Shown: positions 36,336 to 49,279 of the stretch, piece after piece
How positions within the stretch are numbered: position 1 is the stretch's first letter
Layout of the letters: each line of letters starts with the position of its first letter
Assembly: GCF_964340395.1 (NCBI RefSeq)
Contig: NC_135562.1
Location: 20,147,626 to 20,211,625 of the forward strand
Length of the DNA: 64,000 bases
Source of the DNA: Glandiceps talaboti
Lineage: Eukaryota > Hemichordata > Enteropneusta > Spengelidae
Reading direction: 5' to 3'
Program-made: the position numbers and the translations under genes
The notes under the pieces: generated by a model
Told to the model about the DNA's origin: nothing
What the model saw: the letters and a program-made list of their open reading frames with translations, nothing else
The model's database searches: none

Positions 36336-37156
36336 AAAAAAACAACAATAATAGTAAAACAAAGGAGTAATGACAATGGATTTGTGGACATGCTCTGTGA
36401 CTAGTTTTGGTAAATAGTATACTTTGATGTTTATGGTCAGAACTACTTTGAATTACTTGTAAACACCATCAACCTGAACAGTTATGTTTTTTTTTGAAAA
36501 TATCATTACCTTGCTATTCGTGGATTGCTGAACATCGACCATCATCATCAGTGTAGACAGTGAACAAATACATCTCTTTTTTGGACACATCTATCACCTT
36601 TCATACAGCCACTAAAGTACGTAGACATGCTAACATCAACATCGTAAAAAACTTCCAGTTGTGATAGTTGCGCAACGCAGTGAAATCGTTATCCATTAAA
36701 TTCAACTATTGATAGAATTTTTGAATGACTTTTGACAATGTTTTTGAAAATTTCATAATGTTTTTGACATTTTAACTTGCCACTGTTGATGTTTTTAGCA
36801 TATTACTCTGAGCCGAGTTCTATGCATAACCTGTGTAGGCATCCGTTCGTTAGTCAGTCTCTTGATATGTCGATGAAAGTGTCTATATTTTGTCAAAGAA
36901 TTAATCACTGCTCTTGACAAACATCCTATTGTTGGCAGAATGTTCCCTACCTGAAAGTCTGTGGTGTAATTTTCCTGATCTCAACATATACGTTAGTAGT
37001 AGTAGTAGCGAAGGCAGCTGTCGATTGCAATGGGGATTCTGAAAACTGAATGAACATACAGCTGAGTTTTGTAGCCCCATCACTTCTTAAAATTATTAGT
37101 TTAAAATTGTCATTATAACAGAAAAAAAATAGTGGGTCTATGTATATAATAAATAA

Positions 37157-37304
37157 ATAATCTCCCGGTATTCCTCATTCGTGCTACGTCATCTTAGACT
37201 CGTGGTTCCCCTATGTCTGTATCCCTCCTTGCTGATACGGCTGACATGGGGGGAATCATTCGTCCTCGATGACGTAGCATTCATTTGGAATACCGGGAGA
37301 TTAT
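37157..37304. mobile_element. Hairpin MITE with CTCCCGGTATTCC ends
   Basis: Left end ATAATCTCCCGGTATTCC and right end GGAATACCGGGAGATTAT are perfect complements. An inner GCTACGTCATC / GATGACGTAGC pair extends the stem to about 40 bp. Total about 148 bp. Confidence 0.88.
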
Positions 37305-38140
37305 ATATAATTATTGCATAGAGACAATCTTTCAGATAGCGCTTTATTCTTTATTGCATGTCCTCTATTTTTTTTTGGAAACCTGGAACAAAATACAAAA
37401 TACAACATCTGGAAAAGACAACAACTATTTTGTTCACAATTACAACAACATTTGAAATACAACATTTTTGAATACTTTTAATTTTCACATGGGGAAAAAA
37501 ATAGCAATTTTATTTAACTTTGCTAATTAATCCATCAGGTTCTTTGCATTCTTCATACTAATTCTTATACGCTCAATAATCTGTTTGTTGCTTTTACCCT
37601 TCATAACTTTGTTTAGCTCTTTGTGTAGACCCCACAACAGTGACAATGTGACAATGCATCAAAAATAATACTTTTTAATCATTTAAAAATCTTCTCAAAA
37701 ACGGCTTAACATAAAGAGCTGTAATTTGGCATGTGGCATCTTGGCAATGTAATAATTTATTTATTTTCACCATAATAATAAGTATTTACATTTCATAAAT
37801 CTAACTAAGTATAATTGGTGGGGACCATGAAATATAGTTCAGCAGAACTAATCTTCCTTCATGGGCCCAAACAAATTATATGAAATAAATCATTTTATAC
37901 AATGAAGATGTGTAGAGTTGCAAAAATGTTATACATGTAGAACGAAATGGGTGCATACTCTAATACCTGATACATAAAGAAATAACTCCAAAAAAATACA
38001 ATTTGATAGGAAAACAAAGCAACAAAGAAAACAATAATCTAGGAATGGGGAAGAGTAACAAAAACAGTACAACACTTATAACTGGAATACCTATTGAACA
38101 AAAATGAAATTTGACAAAATACAAAGGTAGAAAAACTAAC
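37305..38140. other. Gene-free AT-rich stretch
   Basis: No gene or repeat structure noted. Confidence 0.5.
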
Positions 38141-38144
38141 TCAA

Positions 38145-38369
38145 TCAATCAGCCATAGAATTGAGGAGGTTTTGTTTTAACTCCTTTTTAAATACTTGTC
38201 TTGATGTCATCTGTTTGATTGAGGAGGGAAGTGAGTTCCAGTGCTTTGCATAATGTAATTTGGTTCTGTGTGAGTGTGAGATTATGTTTTGGGATACAAA
38301 CATTTCCTGCAAGGACTTGACGGGTGGGATAATCATGCAGAAGCGGTTGGAAAAATTTAGTGATGTCAT
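38145..38369 (-). pseudogene. LINE ORF2 C-terminal fragment (1 of 3)
   Basis: Frame HYAKHWNSLPSSIKQMTSRQ, then VFKKELKQNLL. The xxWNSLPxxI...S...FKxxLK signature is the usual C-terminus of CR1/Jockey-type LINE polymerases. 5' truncated. Just downstream, 38393-38415 has the palindromic word GGCCCAAGCGGGCCTTCGGCC. Confidence 0.7.
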
Positions 38370-39499
38370 GGGAGTAATGTCAGTGGTCGAGGCCCAAGCG
38401 GGCCTTCGGCCCTCGATATCAGTTTGCGATTAGACTAGTGTTGCGCCGGATCAGAGTTTAGATAAAACGTAGGGAAAAAGAGGCGCGAGCGACTGTCGAC
38501 AGTCTAAGTGTCCATCACCTCACTTGAATGTTGGTAGGATTTTCACCAACCTTTCATTACATATGACAGATATCTGTTAATCTGTTAAGGTAACTTCAAG
38601 CTTTGTTTTAAAGATATCAATTTCAATGCCACAATTCTGTCTCCATGAGTATAAGTAACCACAGTAAAGATGTTTATATGAAGAAAAAAGTCAAATATAA
38701 ATAACAAGGTTTCTGTAGGGAGTACAAAGAAGCCCATATCATTGTGTATTAAAAGTAACGTTCATAATAATGTCTTTATCATGTCTGACCAACAAGCCAA
38801 GTTACAGTTGTTTTCCCATTTATCAACATATTACATTTTCTTTATAACAACATTCTGATTGGAAAGACAACCATGAAAAAAATCCAATCCCTATTGCAAT
38901 CCAGGCTGTATATAAAGCAAGACTAGTAGACAAATAGTGTTCATTGTCACAAAGGGCCGATTTTAGTCAGAACAATATTTAGACTTGTAGCAGTGTACTG
39001 GCATATAAGACTGGCATCTGTGCGAGTACGCCAGCACTTGGAAGCTCAAAATGAGTAACATTTCAGAATTTACATGATTGTACATAAAGCTCTTATCTCA
39101 TCTTTTGTGTTCAGACTTTAGATCTTTTATTCCTTCTCTTTACTTGTGTTGAATTGTGCTGTTTCATATGTTGAGTGCCAAAAACACATGTTTGGTATAT
39201 GTTTGACACATTATCTGGTGTACTGCAATATATTCACTACCTAATAATTAGCATAACGCTAGGTCTCCGATAACTTTAAATACTGCACAAACCCTACATA
39301 ATACAAATTATCCATAAAATTTATTAATGATGTTGGAACAATGTGCCTTCTATGTCCCTTGGACCATCTCATTTTCCTATCTCTTGATAATAATAATATT
39401 TATTTTTCTATACCGTAAATCCATAAAATGCTCTAAATGGTTCACAAATCTAAAAAAGAAAGAAAAAGCAATTGACACTAAAACAACACTTGATGCACC

Positions 39500-39720
39500 T
39501 TAAAAGACAATTAATTAAAAGCTTTGCAGAAAAGATGTGTTTTTAAACTTTTCTTAAAACAATCAACGGTATTACACATTCTAATACCAGTCGGTAAATC
39601 GTTCCATAGTCGCGGAGCAACATGGCTGAAGGCCCATTTGTAGACGAAAGATGACCTCGTATTAAACGGAACCTCAAGCCCGAATCTGAAGAACGCAGGC
39701 GATGTGTATTTCTGGGTGTT
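39500..39720 (-). pseudogene. LINE ORF2 C-terminal fragment (2 of 3)
   Basis: In the right minus-strand frame it reads WAFSHVAPRLWNDLPTGIRM, then CNTVDCFKKSLKTHLF, again the WNxLP...FKxxLKTHLF signature. 5' truncated. ATAATAATATTTATTTTTCT sequence follows on its 3' side at about 39388. Confidence 0.7.
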
Positions 39721-40299
39721 AAAAGATCAACAATATGTTGTGATTTGTGCTCTTCTGTGTTGTGATCCATAACAAAACCTAACTTTTATGATGTTGACCG
39801 ACAACAATAAAAACTGCCATTATGTGAACACACCTCAGTGATATACTAAATATTCATGTGTACAAGTTCACATTATTCTCAAAGTACATTTACTGTTATA
39901 CATGATACAGATTACAGAGTAATGACTAACTTTGGAACGGTGAACTGATGTTATGATATCAGTATGCAAATGATAATAATAATAATAATTTTATTCTCAA
40001 ATTAATGATAATAATACATAGCTGTTTTTTTTATATACATTGTACTGTAGAGAAAAAGACTGAAAAATAGTTGGTCAAGCAACTAATCAAGTTCAGCCTC
40101 GTCACAATATTTATATAATTATTTTTTTACAAAATCAGATATTTGATGTTTTCCTATTTTAAACGCAGTTCATGAAATTCACACTAAGTAAGAAAAATGA
40201 AAACAAAAACACACAGTGAAAGAAAGAAACGCATACAAAAGTAAAAATCCAATACACCAACAGAATATATACATATACATAGTGATCAATGTAAAGACA

Positions 40300-40505
40300 A
40301 ATTATGAATTTAACAACAAGTCGTCCTTAAAATCGAGTTTAAACCTGTTTCTTGAATGGATATCTTTAATGTGTTCTGGAATACTGTTCCACACCATGGG
40401 ACCAACAAATTTGATGGCTGTTTGGCCTAATCTACTCTTAAATTCAGGGGGTGAAGTATATTTCGATCTTTTGAACGAGTTCCATAAACATGTTCTAAAT
40501 GGGTA
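40300..40505 (-). pseudogene. LINE ORF2 C-terminal fragment (3 of 3)
   Basis: Minus-strand frame SRLGQTAIKFVGPMVWNSIP, then EHIKDIHSRNRFKLDFKDDL. Same signature and orientation as the two fragments at 38.1 and 39.5 kb, but different sequence, so these are separate insertions. Confidence 0.68.
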
Positions 40506-40509
40506 AAAT

Positions 40510-42630
40510 GCGATGGGAGTCTGTCGTGAAGTGCGTCATGTACGGAAATTGCGACCTGTATGGTCATATAGAATGTTTATATCATTTCTTTCCACTGAAT
40601 GCCCTACGAGAAGTAGTTTACATCACTTTACCAGATATAGGAGAGAAATTTGATGTAGCCAGTTAGTATAATGTATATTTTCCTAACTTAAATGCAGCTG
40701 AGAACATCTAGTGTAAACTTGTGTATAAAGTTCAATAGACAAAATAACAGAGGCACTGAGTCACATTTACATTGTTGACATACATGTTTTGTTGTTGAAC
40801 AAAGTATTATGTATACTACCTGTAAACGATTCTATCACCAATTATAGTAAGAATAACTGTATTTATAACATAACTTTGTACTAATGTTTAACATGTGATA
40901 ACTCCCTATATCTATATTATATCAGAGAGTATCACTATATGCCAGACCCAAAGTGCTGTACAATTTCTTCAACCCACAACACACTTCTCATAAACTTAAT
41001 CTTCAGTCTTCTTACTGTAAATACAAAAATACAGCCACTGGTGTTTTACCACAACTGTGCAGGTTTTTTTAAATGCATATCAATATACTAGTCCATGCTA
41101 ACATTACATATTCATCTCATGGTGGCAAGGGCCAAGTTTGTCAAAATGTTATGAAGAAAATTTACAGAATAACACTTTCAGAAACATCTCACATACTTTT
41201 TAGCTCCGCTGTCAGCGAAAGCTGAAAGCGTAGCTTTAGGTATAGGTGGGTATTGAGGTATAGAGAGTAGAGTGAATCATAGGTGTCCGTCAAACTTTTA
41301 TATTTTTACTATCTACTCCATAAGTGACAGTCGGAATTCTTCGATATTTGGTGTGCATGTTCCCTGGGGGGAGGCTATTCAGATTTGTTCATGCCAAGTT
41401 GATCTGTGCCATTTTCAATTTTTTATGATTTTTTTTCATAAAATGTCATTTTCATCAACTCCTTGAAAACCTCTTATTAGATTGCTTTGATATCTGGCGT
41501 GTTGATGCGCAGGGGGTAGCTTACTCAGATTTGTTAATTTCAAGTCAGCACATCCTCATTTTTATTTTTTATGATTTTTTTTTTGTAATTTGAAAAAAAA
41601 AATGAATATGTTAATGAGCATAATGACCGACGCCATATTGGAAATCAGTCGACGAGACTTTAAGTAAACTGCCACTTTTCAAAAGACACTATTGACGTCA
41701 AACAAGCAATGTAATATGTGCTATAGTCATAATTCTACGCATTGGGCGCCCAAATGACAAGCGTTTGTTCGAAACAGGGTTGTAAACTTCAAATCCAATT
41801 CTGCACCCTTCTACATTATCAGCCAATCCGCAACATCCTCATTTGCATACTCTATCCTGATTCGACCAGAAGCTGAAGGTGACCTCATTCGGCCGAGCGA
41901 TTTTCCACAGCAAGTATCTTGACTTGAGTATCAACACAGGACGTTCTTAGTACTCATTAAAATCACACTTCAGACCCACTATAAAAGTGTGATGTTTTCA
42001 GATAACATGTAACTTGTGGTTAATTCTATATTGTCGTGCAATTTGGAATGACAGTGAACCAGAATTCAGACAACTTGCGTAAGGAAGGGCATGCCAGGCA
42101 TGCGGTTGAAGTTTAAATATGGCCGACAGTTCACATGTAAAGTTAAACGACATGAACGTGTCTTGCCTTTCCAAAATGCAAATATTTGGCAAGTAAAAAT
42201 AATTAAAATAATTACAACTTTAATTTGGCTTCAGACTTTGCATTATGTTTTGCGTATCTTTCCCCGTTTTACATGTAAATCCGAAAAGGTTCTCTCTCAT
42301 CATGTCATCAGTGTCAGTGATCATACCGCGCGGGGTAGTCCTCGGGTGCACGAGTCTGTATTACTGACTTGACTCTAAACACCGGAGGGGGAGGGACAAT
42401 TGTCAGAATCGAGTCCCGAATTCCTCCGTATGCAAGCAGGACTACGTGCGGGGCTGCTTTGAGTACGAGCGAAGTGAGGCATGTTGAGGTATTTTGTTGA
42501 GAATTATAAATATTGCGAAATGTCAAGTACAAGGTTTAAATACAATGGAATGATGAAAAAAATGACAGAGTCTGCTGACAGGCGCCGGTCACAAAAAACA
42601 CTGTGAATTAAAATATCAGACGATGTACAT
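40510..42630. other. Gene-free stretch with dispersed repeat pieces
   Basis: About 41030-41110 repeats the CCAATGG...GTAGCACAACTGT and TAGTCCATGCTAACA words seen at 24355-24425. About 41200-41245 has TAGCTCCGCTGTCAGCGAAAGC, related to the repeats at 10030 and 43650. No gene seen. Confidence 0.5.
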
Positions 42631-42632
42631 GT

Positions 42633-43170
42633 ATGTATTAATCGCCGACAATCCACCCGTATGCACGAGGGACTAACCCGGAAGCAAGTCGTTGTCAGCC
42701 ATACGTTACAGTGGTAACATCGTCCGAGAAATCGCTGCGTTCAGAGTGTCATTATTCACAGAATTGTTGTTTTCGAGTGAAAACCCGTCTTGAATTGTAT
42801 AACTCTAACAAATGAAGACATGTCAAGTTATATTTTGAAAGTTGTATCGCTAGTTTGAGACGATTTTCTCACGTACTATAGTACTATCGAGGCTTACTTG
42901 GAAGTAGTAGGACCTTCCAGTTCATCGGGAAGTTTAGCCAGTCCGATAATTCTTTCTGGTTTAGTTTACAACACTTTTGATCACGCAGATTTTGTTGTTG
43001 TGATGAAAAGAAATTTAAAAAAGATCATTTCAACCATTTCGTTGTGTTTTCTTTGTGAAAGGTAACCGAACATGAACGAGTGTTACCACTGTAACGTATG
43101 GCTGAGAATGACTCTCTTCCGGGTACTTGAGATTGTCGCCGTACGGAAACTAAGATGGCGATTAATACAT
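42633..43170. mobile_element. MITE-like element with about 90-bp terminal inverted repeats
   Basis: The left end starts ATGTATTAATCGCCGACAATC and runs to GTTACAGTGGTAACA (about 42720). The right end mirrors it from TGTTACCACTGTAACGTATG (about 43077) to GCGATTAATACAT (43170). The interior of about 350 bp is non-coding. A relative of the right end is present in opposite orientation at about 21800-21870. The shared homology there continues past the terminus (to 43440), so the mobile unit may be larger. Confidence 0.75.
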
Positions 43171-43690
43171 TTCTTCCCTATATATATCTACCACAACTAG
43201 AACAAGTTGAATGTTGTTGACTTTGTAAATTTGTTAGAAAATTGAAATTGAAATTGCCTCAAAATTATTTTAGATCCCTAGTTTATTTCATTCTTCATTA
43301 AAATTTTCCAGGGTTACAGCTGTAAGACACTGGAATTACTTATAGCCAACCTCAAAATCCTCTTTTTTTCTTTTTCTTGTGTGCATTTCCCAGTCATTTT
43401 TTTCTGAGATTTTGTGCAATTTTTCATAACAGTAGATTTTTGTTATAAAATGGTGACTATGGTATAAAAGTACAATACATTACCAACTTCTGTGTAAAAT
43501 GTGTTTTATAGTGAGACATCATATGAAACCACTAACCACTTTATTGCATCGCTAAAACAAAACTGCATAGTGACTCGAAGAGCTGAAGACCTGAACCACT
43601 TCTACATGTCATGATCACCAAAATAAAAAATTAAATTAAAAAAAAAACAGCGGAGCTATTCTGACAGATAGGTCGCTTGTTTAGATATAG
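43105..43690. repeat. Dispersed repeats paired with 21.5-21.9 kb and 10.0-10.2 kb
   Basis: 43105-43440 is the inverted counterpart of 21540-21870. 43500-43690 is the inverted counterpart of 9985-10160. Two unrelated repeat families therefore lie side by side here. Confidence 0.75.
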
Positions 43691-44299
43691 GTTTTTGACT
43701 CAACTAGAAGCCGGTTGTTTTAACCAACAGTCAGCAATACATTTCAGACGATGAAAATGGATAATTCTATTTATTGAAATGATCACCAAACCTTAACATC
43801 TTTATATTTATCGCACATAGTTTATGATTCAGAGTTTCAGGTACCCACTCTCCAAATCACAAAATGTGACAGAAATTCATATTCGGTGATAATATTTTTG
43901 AACTTCCAAGCTAAGTCAAACTTGACCAATGCTTTTTCTAAATTTTGAGCATTGAGTGGAATGAAAAGGATCAAAATAGATATACTACTACAAATGTAGC
44001 TGAAATACCATTTCCTTGCCTTTTATTGTCTAAAATTACATAATTGAATGAGATTTAAGTTATCCTTCAGCATAGCCTTCCACATGGGGTCGCTATTACT
44101 CACAGCCATGAGAATGAATTTTGACCCTTGACCTCCCATAAATCAATCAGGAGACACTATAATTATAATTTGTTATTTATAGTACTAAGTTTGGAATGAT
44201 ACTATTTACTTTAGAATATTCTAGCTACCAAAAGATTTAGAAAATCCACTTTGAATAATTTTTCACAACAATTTATAAATATAACTAGTCATTGAATGG

Positions 44300-45837
44300 C
44301 CAGACAGGTAAACCAATTATTCCATACGATTCAGCCACAGAATTTACAATCGACAATTTACATACAAAGCTGCGAATAATTGGAAAAATGACAGATGAAT
44401 TGTTTGAAGAGGCGGACAAACTAGATGTACAGCTGGAGTACCTCCAAAAGCTGGCCGTATTGTCCGAACCTTACCAAACTGATTTAGAGAAAAAAGAGAC
44501 CGAAATGGAAGAGGAAATTAAAACTCAAGTTGATTCAATGAATCAAACTTTTGACGAACAATTAAGGAGTGCCAAACTTCATGATGAAGAACAAATAATC
44601 TGTGAAAAACTAAATGCCAGCAAGGAAGCATTTGACTTTGTTCTTCATCATGAAGTAAGTATAATATTGTCAATGAAAAACATTTCAGTCTAAGTAAAAT
44701 AAATAACAAATCAGTTTTTTCGTGTGATATTTGTCCATACGACTGCAAAACGAAAGCAGCAATGATAAATCATATCATGAAAATACATGGCAAAAATGCC
44801 CCTATGACAGCTGCACAAATAGAAGATGTAATGGAAAAACAAAACCAAGCTCTACTGCAATCAAAACAAAAAGTAATTAGTGACATTGAATATACATTAA
44901 CACAAGGAACATCTGAAACTGATGACACTAGCATCATAATAATAAACAGAGACAATTTCGACAAAGTCAGAGAAAAATTCATTGAAATAGAAAAAAGGGT
45001 ATATAAAGTTGGTAAGACAACAGACTTAACTACACTTAAACGTCACAAAATCGCCCATTTTGTGGAACAACAGAAGAAAAATAAATATAAAACTCTGACC
45101 AATCACATAAATGAAATTCTTAAGTACAAACCTCCATACAAAAAAACAGATAAACAGAATCAACAAGCTGAAAAGGAAAGAATACTATTAAATAAAACAA
45201 ATAAAGAGCTGAAAGATAAAATGAAATCAGTGGACGATAACATGTACACATCTGTCTACCCAACGAGCAGGGCAACAAAATTAAAGCACTATCTCAGAAG
45301 TAAAGGTATGGCTAAAAAATATGGTGGTGGGTATGACGGCCCTGCTTGTTCTCGGTTAATGGATGATGAAGTTTTGATGACATGTTCATGTCTGCTTTGT
45401 GAAACTAAACATGCTGAGAAAATTATTGGTAGTATCAGAAAATTCCGTACTATAAACAGACTTATGTGCACTAACAAATTTGACACTGATATCCTTGGCA
45501 AGGAACTTGGCATTAATATATCCAATTTCAATGAGTTTTGTATGGAGTTTGAGAAGCTTTGTAAGGCATGGTACAGATATGTACTTGCAGAGCTCCCTCA
45601 CTTAAATATTTCTTTTTACATGCATTATTTATGTTACATATACCCCAACTCCTTATGAGAGATGGAAGTCTGAATCTGTTTAGCAGCAGTGCCATCGAAA
45701 AGAGCCATCAAGCTATGAAAATGGACATCCGAAGACATCTACATGTAGGTGGTGGCCATTGGGCCAAAACTATCTTGGTAAGATGGCTAATTAGAACCGA
45801 TAAAAAAATTCAGGCAAACTCACCTGTTCAATGGTAG
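44300..45837 (+). pseudogene. Orphan C2H2 zinc-finger, transposon-like protein
   Basis: The first frame (44292-44654) is helical and coiled-coil-like (TKLRIIGKMTDELFEEADKL) and ends at a donor-like GAA/GTAAGT. The next frame carries one C2H2 finger, CDICPYDCKTKAAMINHIMK followed by IHG, then a long charged region. A second Cys cluster (MTCSCLLCETKHAEKI) leads to YVLAELPHLNISFYMHYLC. A one-base shift near 45635 is needed to reach LLMRDGSLNLFSSSAIEKSH and HLHVGGGHWAKTILVRWLI. The ending (GSLN.FS...E.SH) resembles C-termini I associate with uncharacterised transposon-derived proteins in invertebrates. Function unknown. The small 44655-44714 gap does not splice in phase. Confidence 0.6.
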
Positions 45838-45839
45838 TT

Positions 45840-46870
45840 GCTAAACAATTCTCAGTTCAAGTGTATAGCTGTGGGTATGTGCAGAACTAAAAACCAGTGG
45901 CAGCTGTGTTAAGAAGTTAATCAGTGCTCCTCTTTGGCTGTCACTGTTCAGCATTGGCAACATTGGCAGTGTTCTGAACTATTTCATATGACAGTATAAC
46001 TATAAGAATAAGAAAGTACAAGAGTAATACAACTTTAGTTATTAATTGGTGTGCTTGTAGCATTTCCATTGGTATATCATTATATGTATAATTAGCTTGC
46101 CTACCAATATATAAAAATAAACACAAGTAGTGAGGGACAAATTTATATCTACATAGTTAACCTAATATACTTACTTTAAATATATGCTAGCCATCCAATC
46201 AACCATGGCAATGAAATGCCGTAGTTTGAATGATTGGAAGCTTATCATGCAAAACTCAGTTAATCTACCAAAATAAAACTAATTTGACAATAAGATGTAC
46301 TTCAACAAGATTTTTATTGTATGTAACCATGTAGGATGTACATAAACAGTATGCTAGTCATCTTGTCAACTGGTGGCGATGAAAACACCATAGTTGGAAT
46401 GATTCAGTACTATTTACATTTCACATGATCTACTGACAATGGTAATTCTTAGTACTGTAACAGTAATAGTTCTATAGGTACTTCTACATACCTTACTTAA
46501 TACTGAATTATTTAGAACATGCTAATTTCAAAACGTTCATAGACTTTAATACCATACTCACACAGTATACTCTCAATTATTATTTTATATTATTTAATTA
46601 TAGACCCCAAGTCAAAAAAGCAAATGTTGGCAATACAAGTAACTACAGGGGTGTATTAACTATTAGTATTAAGGAGACTACTAATTTAATTATTTAATTG
46701 TTGTATATGTATAATCTTTTTTTAAATTGTACAGTAAAAACAGGAAACTACAAAATAATAACCAACACACATACCATATAAACATACAGCTTCACATAAT
46801 AACAGTAGTAAAATTTAGAACATAGTAATGACTGAATATAAGTTCTCTGAAAATCTAGAACCTACCACTC
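45840..46870. other. Gene-free stretch
   Basis: No gene seen. A loose repeat around GCTAG(C/T)CAT(C/T)...CAAC at 46185 and 46350, each near an ATGGCAATGAAA- or GGCGATGAAAA-type word, hints at an old local duplication. Confidence 0.4.
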
Positions 46871-46876
46871 TCTTAC

Positions 46877-47497
46877 TTAAAATGTGGGTGAGGGTGTCAC
46901 AGATCGCTCACTTTGTGATTCATAACCCTCTGGCTGGACAGTACAGATGTAAATTAAATCAGAAGAGGTTGAGGAGTCGGGTACAGTTGGATTGTAAGAA
47001 ATGACATCATCAAGAGGAAGGGAAGGTGGAGAGGGAAAATGTGGTTTAGATTCCTCATACATCTCCCATGACATTACAGTATGCTGCCAATGTGTCTCCA
47101 TTTTTTCATGGCATATTGGCAGCATTCTGAATATGATGAAGAGAATGGCTGAGGAGAGAGGGGGCGAGGGATAGAAACAGAAGAAGGAACAGAGACATGT
47201 TAAAAAAGGAGAGAATGATGGATCAGAGAAAATATGATGAGAAAAGGAACGGCCAATAACAGAAGGTCTAGCACAAGATGGAGGGACAGAAGGAGAATGA
47301 AATAAAGGACGTGACAAATCAGGCAGTGACTGAGAACGTTCCAAACTGTACCCAAGGCCATCAAAGTGAGAAGTAATAGAGGGTAAATTATATGATAAAT
47401 CACAAAAAACATAACAATCTAAATGATGAAAAGAATTCCCGGAACTCGCTGTTTCAGTAGCCAGAACACGAGGGGCACGAGGTCCGGGAAGAGACAT
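46877..47497 (-). CDS. Hypothetical Ser/Pro-rich protein, 206 aa
   Basis: Single open frame from MSLPGPRAPRVLATETASSG, with many SP and PS dipeptides and a hydrophobic mid-section (FLTCLCSFFCFYP). It ends in Ser/Pro-rich sequence. The complementary strand is unusually purine-rich here, which could by itself keep the frame open. No family recognised. Treat as tentative. Confidence 0.3.
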   Translation of the reverse strand: MSLPGPRAPRVLATETASSGNSFHHLDCYVFCDLSYNLPSITSHFDGLGYSLERSQSLPDLSRPLFHSPSVPPSCARPSVIGRSFSHHIFSDPSFSPFLTCLCSFFCFYPSPPLSSAILFIIFRMLPICHEKMETHWQHTVMSWEMYEESKPHFPSPPSLPLDDVISYNPTVPDSSTSSDLIYICTVQPEGYESQSERSVTPSPTF

Positions 47498-47499
47498 AA

Positions 47500-49275
47500 T
47501 TAAAGTAACTGAAATTATAAAACAATGGGGAAAATAACAATATATTGTTAGAAGAAAAAAGACAAACAGCCAGAGGGATGTGATGATTATCTGTTTTAAG
47601 TTTGCTGTTGAAATAATGGAAAAGTTTGTGTTACTTGAAATTTGAATAAATCATTGTTACATTTCATAACCCCCCCCCCGTTACATAATTACATTAATTA
47701 ATTATACTGAAATTAATGCATTCAAATGAAGTAATGGCGTAATGAAGTTGAACTTGCATGGCTAAACGAAAGTGTTTTCAAGAAGTAAAATACATAGTGT
47801 TTTTCAATCAGTATATCCGTCAGCACTACATATACACATACATATACATGACATTTTCAAATTTTTTACATACTTGCAACTGTTACGTTCAAATCCTATC
47901 TCTGTCGAGGAGTTTACCACCTACCTCGGCATATAGCATATCGTTCGATTCGTAAGAACACGTACAGTAATTCTTCGTTCACGAATTTTGAAGAAAAAAA
48001 ATGACAGAAAGCTTTAAAATGTGATAAAAACACTAAATTTCTGAAATTTTAGAGAAAAACAGTCTAAAAATGACAGTAAATATGCAAATAAAAATCTGTA
48101 AATGTACCTTGCTTCATGGAGGACTGTCGTCACATGAATGCCTTCTCCGACAACATCACAACTTTATGAATTAAGAGAATCCAAAAAAGGGCTAAATTTG
48201 ACCAAAAATGGTATTTTACTGAAATCGATATTGCGCAAGATAGGAATGTCCCAGGAAAAAAAGTAAAAACGACTAAAAAGAGCGAAACTATGATTTTCAG
48301 GAAAAACTGTTTGTGAACGAGGATCGTCAACTTGCGAGCTTTGGTAAACATTTAAAAGCTTGACCGGTCGATGTAATGGGTTTACACGTGGTGCCCTCAT
48401 GAGGTAAAGACTAAGTATTAGCAAGCATACAAATCGCATTGCATCATGGTATAGGAGACTTGCCGTGCACCAATACAGAAACCTGATAAGTAGTCAGTTA
48501 ACTGCAAACTACCATGAACAGAGAAAAATAGAAGTACATGTCTAGGTAAAATTGAAAATAATAATTTAAAAGCTCATTATTTTTTACCATCACATATTGG
48601 TAAACAGTTAGAATTTTTGTCAGTTCCATTTTGTATAAGATCAGAAGGTCTTCAAAAATCTGAAAAAAACAGGTCAACAATATTTTAAATATAGTGCTAA
48701 TATCTAAGCAAGCCATGTTTATTGTTTACTCAAATTTAGATTAGACCATTTTAACTTTTTTTTAAAATGGTGAAAGTGCCTTTTTTTTCCTTTGTTTTTA
48801 TTGTCTTTAATCTCAATTTACTCTCGTACTGACTGTACAGGTCATAGAGGTAAAGGACGATGAGTCATACACAGTTGAGCCGATTGTGCATCTATTGTTA
48901 AGTAAATGTATTGACCTTTGAACCCTCCGGCACCTATTTGAACAATGAGTGAGAGTATGAATAGTAGTAGTTGCACTGTCGTTCCAGATACCCTTAACTA
49001 TAAAATGACAGTGAACGACAAAGTTATTTTTGTGTTTTCTCAAATTTAATATAGATTAGACCATTTTTTTAAAGTTAAAATGGTGAAAAAGGGGGGTTGT
49101 CGTTAAGTGGTCCAGAAACCCCATATTTTAATATTACTACTAATAATATATGTAACATGCCTTCGGCTCAGGTACAACTTTACTGCTCTCACAGTATATC
49201 AGAATTGAACTAGAAAACCTAACCACGCGTTATTTTTTCACTGGACAGTAACCTTCATAGTAATACACCTGTCTC
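47500..49275. other. Gene-free stretch with a direct repeat
   Basis: About 48728-48780 and 49038-49092 are direct repeats sharing CTCAAATTTA, TAGATTAGACCATTTT and AAAATGGTGAAA, about 310 bp apart. A C9 run is at about 47672. No gene seen. Confidence 0.6.
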
Positions 49276-49279
49276 TTAC

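Noticed and set aside
45941-46126. Short hydrophobic minus-strand frame
   Set aside because: AT-rich chance frame without splice signals or a recognisable motif.
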